Assembly: GCF_003265705.1 (NCBI RefSeq)
Contig: NW_020312867.1
Coordinates: 3,313,307-3,377,306 of the forward strand
Direction: 5' to 3'
Origin: Callorhinus ursinus
Taxonomy: Eukaryota > Chordata > Mammalia > Carnivora > Otariidae
DNA length: 64,000 bases
Positions 14,262-25,020 of the stretch are shown in pieces (the stretch's first letter is position 1; every line of letters begins with the position of its first letter). The notes under the pieces were generated by a model. The model was not told the DNA's origin. It saw only the letters and a program-made list of their open reading frames with translations, and searched no databases. A program made the position numbers and the translations under genes.

Positions 14262-14480
14262 AGCACTTATGAACACTGGCTTTGGACCAGTGTTTGGAAT
14301 CCTGGCTTGAGGACCTTGGGCAAGTTACTTAACCTCACCAAGAGCCAGTTTGGGCATGTAAAATGAGAATAACACCCCCTACGCCTCAAAGCCATTTCGT
14401 GAGAAAAAAATGAGAAAATGCATGTGACGTTCCCTCTGACGCCGTGTTGCCATACAGAGGACACTCAGTAAGTGACAACA
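14262..14480 (+). repeat. MIR
   Basis: 'TGAACACTGGCTTTGGACCA', 'GGACCTTGGGCAAGTTACTT', 'TAAAATGAGAATAACA' match MIR over most of its length. Confidence 0.8.
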
Positions 14481-14996
14481 ATGGTTCTCATCAGTACGGC
14501 TGTCACCACCATACAGATGGGCTAAGTGAGGTCCAGAGAAGGCAAAGAACTTGTCCAAGGACACTCAGGGTGTACACAGCAGCATGACCCAGGCAGCAGC
14601 CTATAGCATCCAAAGAGAATTTGGAAGTTTCACAGGTCAGCTCCGTACTGGATCAGAGACAGAAGGGGTTTCCCTGGGACATCCTCACCCTGGGAGGGTG
14701 ACAGAGACAGGGTCTCCTCCAAACAAGCCAGCCCCCTCAGGTCCTTGCCCCCCTCAGTTCCACTGAGAAGCTGGGATGGGGAGTAGCAGACCTGCAGACC
14801 TGCAGACCTCCCCGGGGCAACCCTCATGATCTCAATTTCTGACTCCCTCTTTCATTGCATTTTCTCTAACTGTCCAAACACTATTAGAGTTCATTGTCAG
14901 CATCATTTAGAATAGACTAAAATTGGGAACTTTAAATGTCCATCAACAGGGCCCTCAACAGGGCCCTGACCAAATTAACTAAGATTTACCCCTTTA

Positions 14997-15196
14997 GATT
15001 TATTTATTTATTTGAGAGAAAGAGAGAAAGCACACATGCAAGTGAGTGAGGGGAAGGGCAGAGGGAGAGCATCTCAAGCAGACTCCCTGCTGAGCACGGA
15101 GCCTGCCAATGCAGTGCTCCATCTCAGGGCCCTGAGATCATGACCTGAGCCCAAACCAAGTCAGAAGCTTAACCAACTGAGCCACCCAGGCACCCC
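14997..15196 (-). mobile_element. CAN-SINE with target duplication
   Basis: Reverse copy ending 'GAGCCACCCAGGCACCCC'. Duplication AGATTTACCCCTTTA (14982-14996) and AGGATTTACCCCTTTA (15197-15212). Confidence 0.96.
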
Positions 15197-15230
15197 AGGA
15201 TTTACCCCTTTAAAAAACAAATTACAGGAC

Positions 15231-15440
15231 TGGGGCACTTGGGTGGCTCAGTCAGTTAAGCGGCTGCCTTCAGCTCAGATCATGATCCCAGGGTCCTGGG
15301 ATTGAGCTCCACATGGAGCCCCATGACTGGCTCCCTGCTCAGTGCGGAGTCTGCTTCTCCCTCTCCCTATGCCCCTCCCCCTCCACTTGTGCTCTGTCTC
15401 TCGCTTTCTCTCTCTTTCAAATAAATAAAATCTTTAAAAA
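15231..15440 (+). mobile_element. CAN-SINE
   Basis: 'GGGGCACTTGGGTGGCTCAG', CT-rich body, 'AAATAAATAAAATCTTT' tail. It lies tail-to-head between two others, making a cluster of three in 700 bases. Confidence 0.95.
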
Positions 15441-15494
15441 CATTAAAAATAAAAATATGGAAAATATAAAGTGTTTTTAAAAGATCTGTTTTGA

Positions 15495-15685
15495 GGGTGC
15501 CTGGGTGGCTCAGTCGGTTAAGCATCTGCCTTCGGCTCGGGGCATGATCCTAGGGTCCTGGGATTGAGCCCCATGTCAGGCTCCCTGCTCAGTGGGGAGT
15601 CTGCTTCTCCCTCTTCCTCTACCTCTCCCCCTGACTTGTTCTCTCTCTCTCTCACTGTCAAATAAATAAAAATCTTAAAAAAAAA
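15495..15685 (+). mobile_element. CAN-SINE with perfect target duplication
   Basis: 'GGTGCCTGGGTGGCTCAGTC' head and long A tail. AAAAGATCTGTTTTGA flanks it at 15479-15494 and 15686-15701. Confidence 0.97.
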
Positions 15686-15869
15686 AAAAGATCTGTTTTG
15701 ATCAGTCTTACTGACCTCCCATGGAACCTGCTGTAACTCTGTTTCTGTCTGTTCTCTCCCAATCTGTTATCTACAGTCATACCTAATTCTACACCCCTTC
15801 AATCTGAGTGCTCCTAACTTTATGGGGTTTTTTTTTCCATTTAACATTAATTGTTATCAGAAATATTTC

Positions 15870-16110
15870 CCCATTATTATATCATTATCATCACAGCTAA
15901 TATTCATGGGTGCTTTACTATGTGCTAGTTATGGTGCTAAGAGTTTTACATGCCCGAAATCATTTAATCTTGACAACAACCCTAAAAGCAGATTCTTGGA
16001 CTGGCCACATTACTGATGGGGTAAGTGAGGCTTAAAAAATCAATTTGCCAAAGCCTGGCAGCTCAGAAGGACAGAAAGTAGACTTAAGCCCTGGTCTGTG
16101 CAGGTCCCAA
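15870..16110 (-). repeat. MIR
   Basis: 'TACTATGTGCTAGTTATGGT', 'AATCATTTAATCTTGACAAC', 'GATGGGGTAAGTGAGGC' in reverse MIR order. Confidence 0.7.
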
Positions 16111-16254
16111 GCCCTTGGCTAGGAACCCCTCCACCCTACCCCCGCCTCCTTGCACAGCTACGCAGTGGTGAGTAAGCATGTGGCAGGTAGGGATGAGGAG
16201 ACCAGGTCATGGGTCTTACAGCCAGGGTGACCTTGGACAAGCCAACTCCCCTCT

Positions 16255-16390
16255 GCTTTGTTCCTTCAATCAATTCTTTCACCAGACAAGCATTTGCAAA
16301 TCATTGAGCTATATGCTGAGGACAGAACAATGAATAAAACATGAACCCTGCCCTCAAGGAGATTAGAACCTAACCTGAATCTCTCTTCGT
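16255..16390 (-). repeat. L2-like fragment
   Basis: 'GCATTTGCAAATCATTGAGC...GAGGACAGAACAATGAATAA...CTGCCCTCAAGGAGATTAGA' is typical reverse L2. Confidence 0.65.
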
Positions 16391-16479
16391 GCACTGGGAA
16401 GAATCTTAACCCCTGTCCCAGTTCGGTCATGCAGACATGAAATGAATAAAGGATTCAAAGGAGTTTCTCAAGTGCACAG

Positions 16480-16680
16480 CTCCATACGCTGCAAAGAATA
16501 AGTATTTCTGTGGCTGTTCACGGCTGTATATTATTTTAACCACTGGATGTTCCAAAACGTTCTCAATCATCTTCCTATTGTTGGGCACTTAGTTCCAATT
16601 TACTGCTATTATACAGGAAGCTCTGATGGGGATGCATCCAAAGGAAATTATTCAAAAGAAAAAAAAAAAAGCCAGATGCA
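16480..16680 (-). repeat. Old L1-like fragment
   Basis: 'CTATTGTTGGGCACTTAGTTCC' and 'TACTGCTATTATACAGGAAG' resemble the complement of an old L1 3' segment. An A run lies at 16660-16671. Confidence 0.5.
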
Positions 16681-17079
16681 CAGAAAGATGCCAGGCAACC
16701 TTCAGAACGACTGAAGGGAGACAGTCCTTCATCTTAAGCTCATGAGTCCCCAAACCAAATTTATGACCCCTGTGGCCTGCCCCACCTCCACCGGCCGAGT
16801 CCCCCACCACATGAGGACATCTTAGTGCACTGTCAACCTTCCTCCCTCCCCTGCCCTCCAAGTCCACGGGGCTGACGTTTCTCCTGCAAGGCTGCAGCCC
16901 CTCCCCTCCTTGTGGTTCTTGCAGTTGCCAAAGGGACCTTCCCAAACACTTCTGTCATGCCACAGTGCATGCATGCCCCGTGCAGACCGACCAAGGCTCC
17001 CGGAGCCTCCAGGCTCCTGTCAAGCAGAAACACCTTAGCCTGACATTTGAGAGAGACTGAAGGGAGAGAGCAGTCATGT

Positions 17080-17290
17080 TTCCTGAGGCCCTGGGATGTG
17101 CCAGCACTGCGCTAGGCCCTTTACGTAACTACCACCACATGTGGTCTCTACAAGACAGGTGTGCTTATCCCTACTTTACAGATGAAGAAACTGAGGCTCA
17201 GGCCAGCTAAGTGATGGGCCCAAGGGCACGTGGCTGGTACAGAGTGGAGCTGTGACTAGAGCTTAGGCCTGGTGGATTCCAGAGCCTTGC
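17080..17290 (-). repeat. MIR
   Basis: 'TACTTTACAGATGAAGAAAC', 'TGAGGCTCAGGCCAGCTAAG' in reverse MIR order. Confidence 0.75.
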
Positions 17291-17384
17291 CAAAGACCCA
17301 CACCCAAGCCGGCTTTCTGAGTCACCTCCCAGTGCACCCAGCCCCCTGCCCTACCTGCCCCATGCGTACCAGACCACCCACTCT

Positions 17385-17630
17385 TCTTCAAAGGCATCCC
17401 TACTTCCTTCCCCTCTGACCTGGGGGAGTGGGGACCCTTCCCTCACAGCCAATGAATTTCTACTTGGCCTTTGGAGCCCAGCACAAAGGCTCCTAGAAGC
17501 CTTCCCTGATCACCAAAATAGGAATTCATGTTTAGCATATGAACAGCTAGCTCTTTACCCTCCCTGCATCCTGCCAGTGCCTCTCCAGCTAGACTGTGAG
17601 CCCCTTGAAGAGAGGGATGTCTCCTCAGAG
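17385..17630 (+). repeat. L2-like fragment
   Basis: 'TAGAAGCCTTCCCTGATCAC' and 'AGACTGTGAGCCCCTTGAAG' are typical of the L2 3' region. Confidence 0.6.
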
Positions 17631-17759
17631 GCAACACGGGGCCTGCAGGAGGTATACTCAGAGAATATTTTTCCAAATTGCACAAAACCGAGTAGAACCT
17701 CTGAGAAGACACCGCAGGCTGCCAGCATGGCCATCAGGAACGCGGCTCTGGCCCACAAC

Positions 17760-17970
17760 GCCCGGATTGAAATCAGGGCTCCCCCATGACCTAGCCATGT
17801 GACCCTGAGCACCTGTCTTTCCCTCGCCTGCAAGCCTCAGTACCCTCAATCTGTAAAATGGGAAGAAGCATTCCTACCTCACCAGGTTTTGTGAAGATGG
17901 TATGGGTTGTATGGGTAAGCCCTTAGAACAGTACCTGGCATGTAGTAGGTGCTCAGTAAATGCTCGCTGT
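17760..17970 (+). repeat. MIR
   Basis: 'GCCATGTGACCCTGAGCACC', 'AATCTGTAAAATGGGAAGAA', 'GTAGGTGCTCAGTAAATG' cover core and tail. Confidence 0.85.
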
Positions 17971-18499
17971 TACTATTCTTATCCCCAAGCCTCCCGCCCA
18001 CACAGAAGCAGTGCCAGCCCTCTCCCACCCACCCCCTTCCACCCAGATTCTGGTCCCCTCCCTATAAGGGCCTCCTCATTCCAGTCCCAGCTGGTACCCT
18101 GCATTCCCACCCTTGTGTTTTCAGGTTATTAGGGTCCTATCAAATGCGGCAGGGGTAGGGCTGGATAAGCAGCGGGGCTAACTAGACTGAGAGCCAATCA
18201 GTCTTTCCTGAGAGCCAGTGGGGGCAGGGAGCCCAGAGCAGCCCCACTTCCAGGGGATCTTGGCCAGGAAGCAGAAGGTCAAGGCGACCCCCTCTCTCAG
18301 GGCTCCTTGCTAGTACCCCTCTGCCCCATCCCTCTGGACCACAGGAGCACCTGGGCCACAGAACCACCTTTGTCTCACCAGACCCAACACCGACCTCTCC
18401 ACCTGGACCAGCCCTGGCATACCAGTTGTGGCTCCGCTGGACACAAACCTGGTAGTCCCAGACACCGCCTCAGGCATGACGCCATGCTAGAGAGGGGGA

Positions 18500-18665
18500 C
18501 TCTGGACACAGACAGCCCCAAGGTTTCCAGCTGTGTAACCACAGGCAGGGGACACAAGCTCTCTGAGCTGCTGTTTCTCACTTGTACAACGTGACTAATA
18601 CCTGACAGGGTTGCTGTGAGATAACGCAAATCACTGGCGCACAGTAAGTGCTTAATAAATGCCAT
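18500..18665 (+). repeat. MIR
   Basis: 'CAGCTGTGTAACCACAGGCA', 'GACAGGGTTGCTGTGAGATA', 'CAGTAAGTGCTTAATAAATG'. Confidence 0.85.
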
Positions 18666-19114
18666 CATCCTGATTGTGTAATCACTGATATTACTCCAGG
18701 TAGAGATTATTATCCCCTTTTAATAAATGGGGACACAGAAGCCCAGAGAGGCCCACAGAAAGGTCCCTGTCAGAGCTAACACAGCCAGTCCAGTCAAGAG
18801 ACCCTATCTACTTTCTCGGGAGGCTCAGGCCCACAACATCTCCGGGCATCCAGCATCCTCTTGGCTCCATATACTCCCAAGGTCAAGGGCTACCGGCTGC
18901 CCCTTGCCTCAGCCCTGGCCCATTATCTGCGCAGCAGCCTTACCTTTCCTCCTCACCTTTTAGGGGCACGAGCTGGGAGGCCAACGTGACACCCCCTCCT
19001 AAAGGATAGCCTCAGGCTCCAGGCTATAATGCCCAGCCCCTGTCAGAGACCTATGTAGGGTACAGGCACGGCAACGGGGAAGCAGGCATTTGGGCTGCAA
19101 AAACCTCAAACCAA

Positions 19115-19215
19115 GGGATAGAAGATCTGGGTGCATTAGTGCTGACCCTCCCACTAAGCTGCTATGTGACCTTGGACAAGTCATTCTTCCTCTCTAGGCC
19201 TCATTCAAGCCTTCA
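19115..19215 (+). repeat. MIR fragment
   Basis: 'GCTATGTGACCTTGGACAAG' and 'TCATTCTTCCTCTCTAGGCC'. Confidence 0.65.
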
Positions 19216-20742
19216 ATATTTACTAAGCGAGGACTACGGGGCCAAACATCATTCTCATGCAGGTTCTATGAAGTCTCCCTGAAGCTCACAGAGCTGAGCC
19301 CTGGGAACTGTCACATGGCCCAGAAAAGGCATTCATAGTAACAGTGCCCCCTGCACTGATCTCCAGGACTGCCTTGAGGTACCCCTCAAGGGACCACGCT
19401 CTGCATGCCACAAAGATTGTGCATGGGGCTGTCGGGCAGGCATGACCTCAGGCTGGCCAGGAGAAGCCAGCTTCCTCCCTGCACAGAGCTGGCAGCGCCT
19501 CTCTGGGCCACAGTGGCTCAGAGAGGAGACTGGCACAGGCTGCCTCTGCCGCAGGCTCCATCTGGAAGAATGGGTGGGCAGGCGGGCACACAGCCGCCTC
19601 TATTCTCCACACCCTTGTCCAGGTCAGGCAGCACTGTCTTCCAGGAGCTTCTGAGGGCACCATTCCCGTCCCCAGCTCTCAACCTGGCCCAACTGCTGCT
19701 AATTCTGGAAGACTCCTAATGCTGGGAGGTCAGGGAGAGTTGGAGCAGCCGGGCCCCCACACGGCCCCGAGAGGTCCTAAATCCAGCCCTCTTCCACTCC
19801 CACCTTTGCAGAGGAGGTGATATGCAGATCCAGAAGTGAAGGTAGGATCACGTGGTAGTGCCTCTCCCCCACCAATGCATTCTCAGGAGGGGGGGGGAGG
19901 GTGAGGTGGCAAGGACCGTGGCTGGCGGCAAACAAGGAGACCAGTATCTTCAGAACTCCTTCCTAGTCCTTGTCCAGCCCCTCAAGGTCCCCAGGGACCA
20001 TCCTGGGGCCATAGCTCTGCCAGGCATGGCCTCAGCCCTGGTAAGTTACCCTGGTGGCTACAGTCACTTCTCCCCACCCCATGCCTGTCTCCAAGACCCT
20101 AGCTTCTGGATCCTCGGACATTCCCAAGCATGAAGATGCCAGACACAACTGGAACCCACAAGTCCTCTCCCTCTAATCAGGGGGATAGCCTCTGGCCAGA
20201 ACAATAGGAAACCAGAACCCCAGAGGCCCCAGGGCTATTATCCATCCACCCAGCTTTGGGTGACTTGGAGGGCGATGCCATGCGAAGTGAGGCCAGGGTG
20301 GGAAAAGCTCTACAACCAGAGGGTGAAGGAGAGGACAGGAGCTGCCCAGCACCCCAGTCTGCAACCAACAGACTGGCCTGCAGCATCTGAAGCTTGGACG
20401 CAGAGATCCAGGAAGCCCCTGGCCTCCACAGAGGAGGCAGGAACGGTCTCAAAGAAACAGAGTGGCCCAGCCAGGGAGCCCAGCACCCAGCAACCGCTCT
20501 TCCCAACAGTAACCAGCAGCCCACAGCCTGCCCACCTCTCTCTCCAGGCCTCGGGGAGGCTGCAGACCTGGGAGGCAGGGAGGAACAGCACGGATCTCCC
20601 CCCCACACTGGCCAGGGAGCCAACAGCTTGCAAACTCAGTTCCTCCCGGTCTCTCCCCCAGTCCTCCCCAGGGCTGCAGGCTGGGCCTACATGTACTGAG
20701 TCCCCAGGCCCCCGTGCCACCTGACCCCCCCCACGTGCCTAC
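19216..20742. other. Intron 1 next to the CpG island, nothing recognised
   Basis: Increasingly GC-rich sequence without a clear repeat. Long stop-free frames here lack codon structure I recognise and are treated as chance. Confidence 0.45.
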
Positions 20743-20960
20743 CTGAGCCCGGGGGTCCCCATCTCGGGCAGGCTGGGCGGGGTGGGGGGCGGGGCGCCCC
20801 GACGGCTCCAGCCGGGCAGACAGGCCGCGGGGCGGGGCGGGCGCGCGGGGCCGCTGCGGGTTCTGCGGAGCAGCCTGTTCCGCGACACCCCCGCCCGCTG
20901 ATGGATGCCGACTGCAGCAGCGGCGGCGGCGGCGGCGGCGGCTCGGCGTGCGCCGGGGGC
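20743..20960 (-). other. EPB41L1: Likely non-coding exon 1 of EPB41L1 (5' end uncertain)
   Basis: Within the CpG island the minus strand has a good donor, GGCTCAG|GTAGGC, with the exon ending at 20743. The nearest downstream minus-strand acceptor that fits the gene is that of exon 2 at 5037, which starts with 14 bases of 5' UTR, so an upstream non-coding exon is required. The transcription start is not visible and the right edge given is arbitrary inside the GC-rich core. The sense strand contains (CCG)7, complementary to 20921-20941. Confidence 0.5.
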
Positions 20961-21330
20961 TGGGTACCGTGCCCACAGCCCCGGGCCTGGCGCCCGACGC
21001 GCGGGCAGCCCCCGCCCCCGCCCGGCCTCCGCGCCCAGCCCAGGGGCGGCCGCCGCGCGCCTGCCTGCTCCCTCCGGCGGCCCTGGCCCTGCCTCCGCCT
21101 CCTCTCTGCCAGCCTCCCTCTCCTCCTCCTCCTCCCTCCCTCCCTCTCAGGCTCCCAGGCCACCTCCTCCCCAGCGTTGTCACCGGCAGTTCCCGGACCC
21201 CTGCGGGAGACAACTCTGCGCCCTCGATGCCCCCCCCGCCCCCCCCCCCGGCCAGCGTCGGCCCGCGGGGACAACCCCCCTTGGGAGCTCGGCAGGGACG
21301 GGCGGGGGCGGGGGGAGAAGGGGGAGGATC
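20750..21330 (-). promoter_or_regulatory. EPB41L1: CpG island / probable proximal EPB41L1 promoter
   Basis: A block of about 600 bases, very rich in G+C and undepleted CpG. It has several GC-box-like GGGCGGGG runs (about 20774-20795 and 20827-20840) and NotI-like GCGGCCGC-type strings. It lies upstream of exon 2 in the EPB41L1 direction and has a minus-strand splice donor at its left edge. No TATA box is evident, as is usual for CpG-island promoters. Long frames on both strands here come from stop-poor GC-rich sequence and are not genes. Bidirectional transcription is possible but not shown. Confidence 0.75.
20921..20941. repeat. (CGG)7 trinucleotide repeat
   Basis: Seven perfect CGG units (CCG in the EPB41L1 sense), preceded by CAGCAG, inside the CpG island. 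Confidence 0.95.
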
Positions 21331-21332
21331 CC

Positions 21333-21353
21333 TGACTCAGAAGGGGTGACTCA
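21333..21353. promoter_or_regulatory. Two AP-1-type TGACTCA sites
   Basis: TGACTCA occurs at 21333-21339 and again at 21347-21353, 14 bases apart, at the upstream edge of the CpG island relative to EPB41L1. TGACTCA is the exact AP-1 (Fos/Jun) consensus and the core of NRF2/MAF elements. Use in vivo is not shown. Confidence 0.45.
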
Positions 21354-21814
21354 GACACAGTGGGCCTCCCAGCCCACCGAGCAGAGCCGGATACCCTCCC
21401 CTCCCCAGCAGCAAAGAAGGGCACAATCGCGGTGGGACTCAGGGCTCCTCCCCAATCCGGGAGGAGGTGTGTGCAAATGCCTCCTGGGATCCAGTGTGTC
21501 TCTGAGGGTATGTGTGCGTTTGCCCATATGTGCTTTGGTAGCAATGACCCTAAGTATAACTAAGGACTGGGCCTGTGCACAGATGTTTTTTTTTCTGGAT
21601 GTGTGTGAGCACAGACTGCGTGTGCACTTAGGCTTCAGGAAGGTGTGCAGCAGGGTAGCCAAGGGGTTTGTGGCACTGAGGATATGACTCAAAACCAAGT
21701 GAAAGCCCTTCAGCAGCACCAACTCAAAAAGCTGGTCCCACCCCCCACACCTCCACCTCCCTGGGTCCACAGGCCGGGACCTCAAATGGCAGAGGACTGT
21801 GGGAGGCAGAGGGC

Positions 21815-21925
21815 CTGGGATCTGGTCCAGCCCTGCCACTGTCTTGGCCAATAGTTTTGAGCAAGTTTGTCTCTCACTCTGGGCCTCAGTTTGCAAACAA
21901 TCAAAGAAAGAGTTGGACATACTCA
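21815..21925 (+). repeat. MIR fragment
   Basis: 'CTGGTCCAGCCCTGCCACTG' and 'GTCTCTCACTCTGGGCCTCA' with the MIR core order. Confidence 0.6.
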
Positions 21926-23299
21926 TCTCTAGGGTCCCATTTCATGGGGGAAGCCCCAGGGAAGACAGTGGGTAGCTCCCAACATAATCTCCAAAGACTT
22001 CTGCCCATGGTCCACATTTGTAGCCCACATGACCTCTCCTCCCAAGCCCCTTCCCCCCAGGCATAAACATAGATTTTTTTCACTCTTCAAATAATTCCTG
22101 AGTACCCACTATGTGCCAGCCACTGTTCTAGGCACTCCAGACTGCACTGCAGTGGAAAGCAGGGGCCCAAAGCTGGGAAGCAGCCCAGACATGAGCCAAG
22201 CCATCCGTCCCCCTAAGCTGCAGTGCCTCGGTGTCAGCCTCACCAGTGGGTTGCGTCCCTCAGTGTTAACTCAGGAGTATCCACCTCTACTCCCTGTCTC
22301 TGAGAGTATGTGTAGCTGCTCCCTCATGGTGACCTTCCAACTTACGTCCTAATACCACCCCTTAGGGCCTCCACAGAATGAGGCCATGCCTTCTCCCCAG
22401 CACCCTTCAGAGAACTCAAGATAGCAACTGTGTCTTTTCCCCACCCCCACACCAAGCCTTATCTTCTCCAGCTTAAACACGACAAACTCCTTCACCAGAT
22501 GTTCCCAAGACATAGCTTCTAGTCCCTTCACTCTCCGTGCTGTCCACTAAGCTCAGGAGTGGGCAGAGAGCGAGCAGGAGGAAGCCAGTTCCTCCCAGTC
22601 CCAGAGAACACGCCCTTGCTCCAGGCAGGAGCTGGAAAGCTAGACAAAGCAGCCCGGAGCCAATTCCCAGAAGGACCAGAGTCCCGCTGGGCAGACTTCC
22701 TTACAGATGTCCTCCTTCACCTCTGGACTCTTCTTCATTCTCCAGCTTCCCAAATTCCTCCCAGGAACTCTCCAGGCCCTCAGGGGCACGCATGGCCTCG
22801 GGCAAGTCACTCTGCCACTAGCGATGCTTTGTTTGAGTTGTTACTACACATTTATTCAAATGACTGAGTGAAAGGATCAGTAAAACTTAGGAGTTACACC
22901 AGATAAACTTGCTGCACATCTGGTAAGTCCTTGACTCCCTGCTGGCCACTATTTTTATTCCAGATTCACTCTGAGCCTCTTCTGTTCACTGACCTTCCCA
23001 ACCCTGGGCGCAGGACAGAGCACATAAGCCAAAGCCCTTGTTCCTCCTAGTTCACCCTCCTTCTCTGGATCTTCCTCCCCTTCCTTCCTTCTCCCTCCTC
23101 CCCTGGGTCAGGGCCATTTTCCCACCGTCCCCAGCTAGATGGAGCCTCTCACTTTCCCAGAAGAATCCGAGCTACATTCCAAAGATCCAGGCAGGATGTT
23201 CCCAGACATCATTCTGGATTTATACTCAAAAGGCCCAATTCCCTTCAGGTCAGAGGGACCACACTGAAAAGTGGGCTTCTTCTACTATTGTCATTATTT
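21926..23299. other. Upstream sequence, little recognised
   Basis: A short L2/MIR-like string at 22085-22135 ('GAGTACCCACTATGTGCCAG'). Otherwise no repeat or gene supported. Confidence 0.4.
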
Positions 23300-23465
23300 C
23301 TATTATTAGTATTGACCAATATTTCTATTAGCACATTCCAGTTTGCAAAGTACTTCTGTGTGTGATCTTCGCAACATCTTGTGGATGATATCATCCCCAT
23401 TTTATAAATAGGCAGGCTGAGGCCCCGAGTGGTGAGTGACTTGTCCAAGGTTATACTTGCTCAGC
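23300..23465 (-). repeat. MIR
   Basis: 'CATCCCCATTTTATAAATAG', 'GCTGAGGCCCCGAGTGGTGA', 'CTTGTCCAAGGTTATACTTG'. Confidence 0.7.
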
Positions 23466-23754
23466 CACACTAGCTCTCTGGAACCACTTTCCACTTGACC
23501 CTGCAATAACCTTTTCCAGAGAAATCTGGTGGAGGGTGGGCTGGGGGGTACTCTGACGAACACACGGCCCCTTACGGGCATCAGTTGACATTAATACTCC
23601 AGTTCCTCTGCTGCCTTCATTCCCCAGGCAGGGAATCTGAGGCACAGGAATAGAATGCAACCCAGGACCACCTCTCATGAAAGCCCCTGTGGAGAAATGC
23701 TAGGGGCCCAGGTGGACCAAGAAGAGCCCACTCAGTGAGGAAGGTCTTTCCAGT

Positions 23755-23930
23755 TCCCTTAGTTCTGAATTCTGCTTCCAGCCCTCCCTCTACCACTGTC
23801 TGTGTTACTTGGGCAGATTATTCGACCTCTCTGAGCCTGTTTCCTCATCTATAAAACGGGAGAAATTCTTCCTGCCCGACTTCTGTTACTGGGTTGGTGT
23901 GATGGGAGGTCAGTAAATGCTGGTAGAAGA
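23755..23930 (+). repeat. MIR
   Basis: 'GTGTTACTTGGGCAGATTAT', 'TCCTCATCTATAAAACGGGA', 'GGTGTGATGGGAGGTCAGTA'. Confidence 0.75.
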
Positions 23931-24299
23931 GAAGGGGCAGGACCCCGCCTCCCCCTCTCTGGTCTGCCTAGGAGGTAGGAGAAATTACTTTCTCTTAAAT
24001 TTTTAACCCCAGAGAACTTGATGGAAAAGTGCCAAGATACAGGAAAGCCTGGAGAAGGATGGAAATGATTCGCTCCATTGGCTGGGAAGGCAAAGCACAA
24101 GGTGTCAGCAATAGCCCCCCAAGGCTGGGGCAGAGATGACACCAAACCCTTTGAGCAGGGCCCCTCCTACCCCCTCTTTTATCTTCAGTGCCCTCTGCCA
24201 AGGTTACCCCAAGTAGTCAGAGGTCTCGTGACTCCCAGCCAGCAGGGTCCCTTTGGTTCCTGGGTGGGCAGGAGGGTAAGGGTGGGTGGCTAGCACTCC

Positions 24300-24465
24300 G
24301 AGCACAAGGATTTAATCTTTCATTCAGCAAGCAGTGATGTTCACACTAAGCCAGGCCCTGGACTCAGGGGAGGCGAGAGGAATTGGGTAGCCTCCATCCT
24401 TGGACTCACAGTCAGTCCAGTGGGGGAGAATGGCATATAAGCCAGCCCACCAGAGGGCACACTGT
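24300..24465 (-). repeat. L2-like fragment
   Basis: 'TTCATTCAGCAAGCAGTGAT...AAGCCAGGCCCTGGACTCAG...GACTCACAGTCAGTCCAGTG' resembles reverse L2. It contains the CTCF-like motif. Confidence 0.5.
24447..24460 (+). promoter_or_regulatory. CTCF-like motif
   Basis: CCACCAGAGGGCAC fits the CTCF core (CCASYAGRGGGCRC) at every position. It lies about 3.1 kb upstream of the CpG island, in an old L2-like fragment. No occupancy evidence. Confidence 0.4.
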
Positions 24466-24474
24466 AAGATGAAT

Positions 24475-24700
24475 CACCACCATTTTCTGAGCACTTACTC
24501 TGTACCTGACGCTAGACACACATTCATTTGTAGAATGCTCACAATAATTCTCTAGCATCGAAATCCTTCACTCCTTTTACAGCTAAAGTAAGTGAGGCTC
24601 AAAGGGGTTAATGACTTCCCAAAGTTCACCCATCGAAGAAATGGCAGAGGCAGGATATAACTGCCATATCTTTCTGAGGCCAAACCCTAAGAGTCAGCCT
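24475..24700 (-). repeat. MIR
   Basis: 'TTCTGAGCACTTACTCTGTA', 'TTTACAGCTAAAGTAAGTGA', 'AATGGCAGAGGCAGGATATA'. Confidence 0.75.
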
Positions 24701-24734
24701 TATGCTCTCCTCCCTGCCTCCAGAACTGTGCTGA

Positions 24735-25020
24735 CCTCTATGGTAGTCACTACCACATGCGGCTACTGAGTACCTGAACTGTGATGGATGCAAATCGAGG
24801 TGTTGTTTAAGTCTAACGTTGGCACTGGACATTGAAGATTTAATTGGAAAAGAGTGTAATATAGCTCAGTAATTTTTGGGTTGAAGTATCTTAGATGTAT
24901 TGAGTTAATGAAATTTATCATTAGAATATGTCATTGGTTTCTTATTGCTTTTCTTTTTTCATTTGGCTACTAGAAAATTATAAATTCTGTATGTGGCTCA
25001 CACGACATTTCCTTTAGTCC
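24735..25020 (-). mobile_element. hAT-like non-autonomous DNA element, copy 1
   Basis: 'TTGGCTACTAGAAAATTATA' and 'TATGTGGCTCACACGACATT' are the complement of the left part of the element at 59596-60480, and 'CACATGCGGCTACTGAGTAC' corresponds to its right part. Charlie/MER type by memory; exact family not assigned. Confidence 0.65.

Noticed and set aside
20687..21687. Long open frames on both strands across the CpG island (up to about 285 residues)
   Set aside because: GC-rich sequence has few stop codons. The products are low-complexity Pro/Arg/Gly, cross the expected promoter and splice donor, and match nothing I know.
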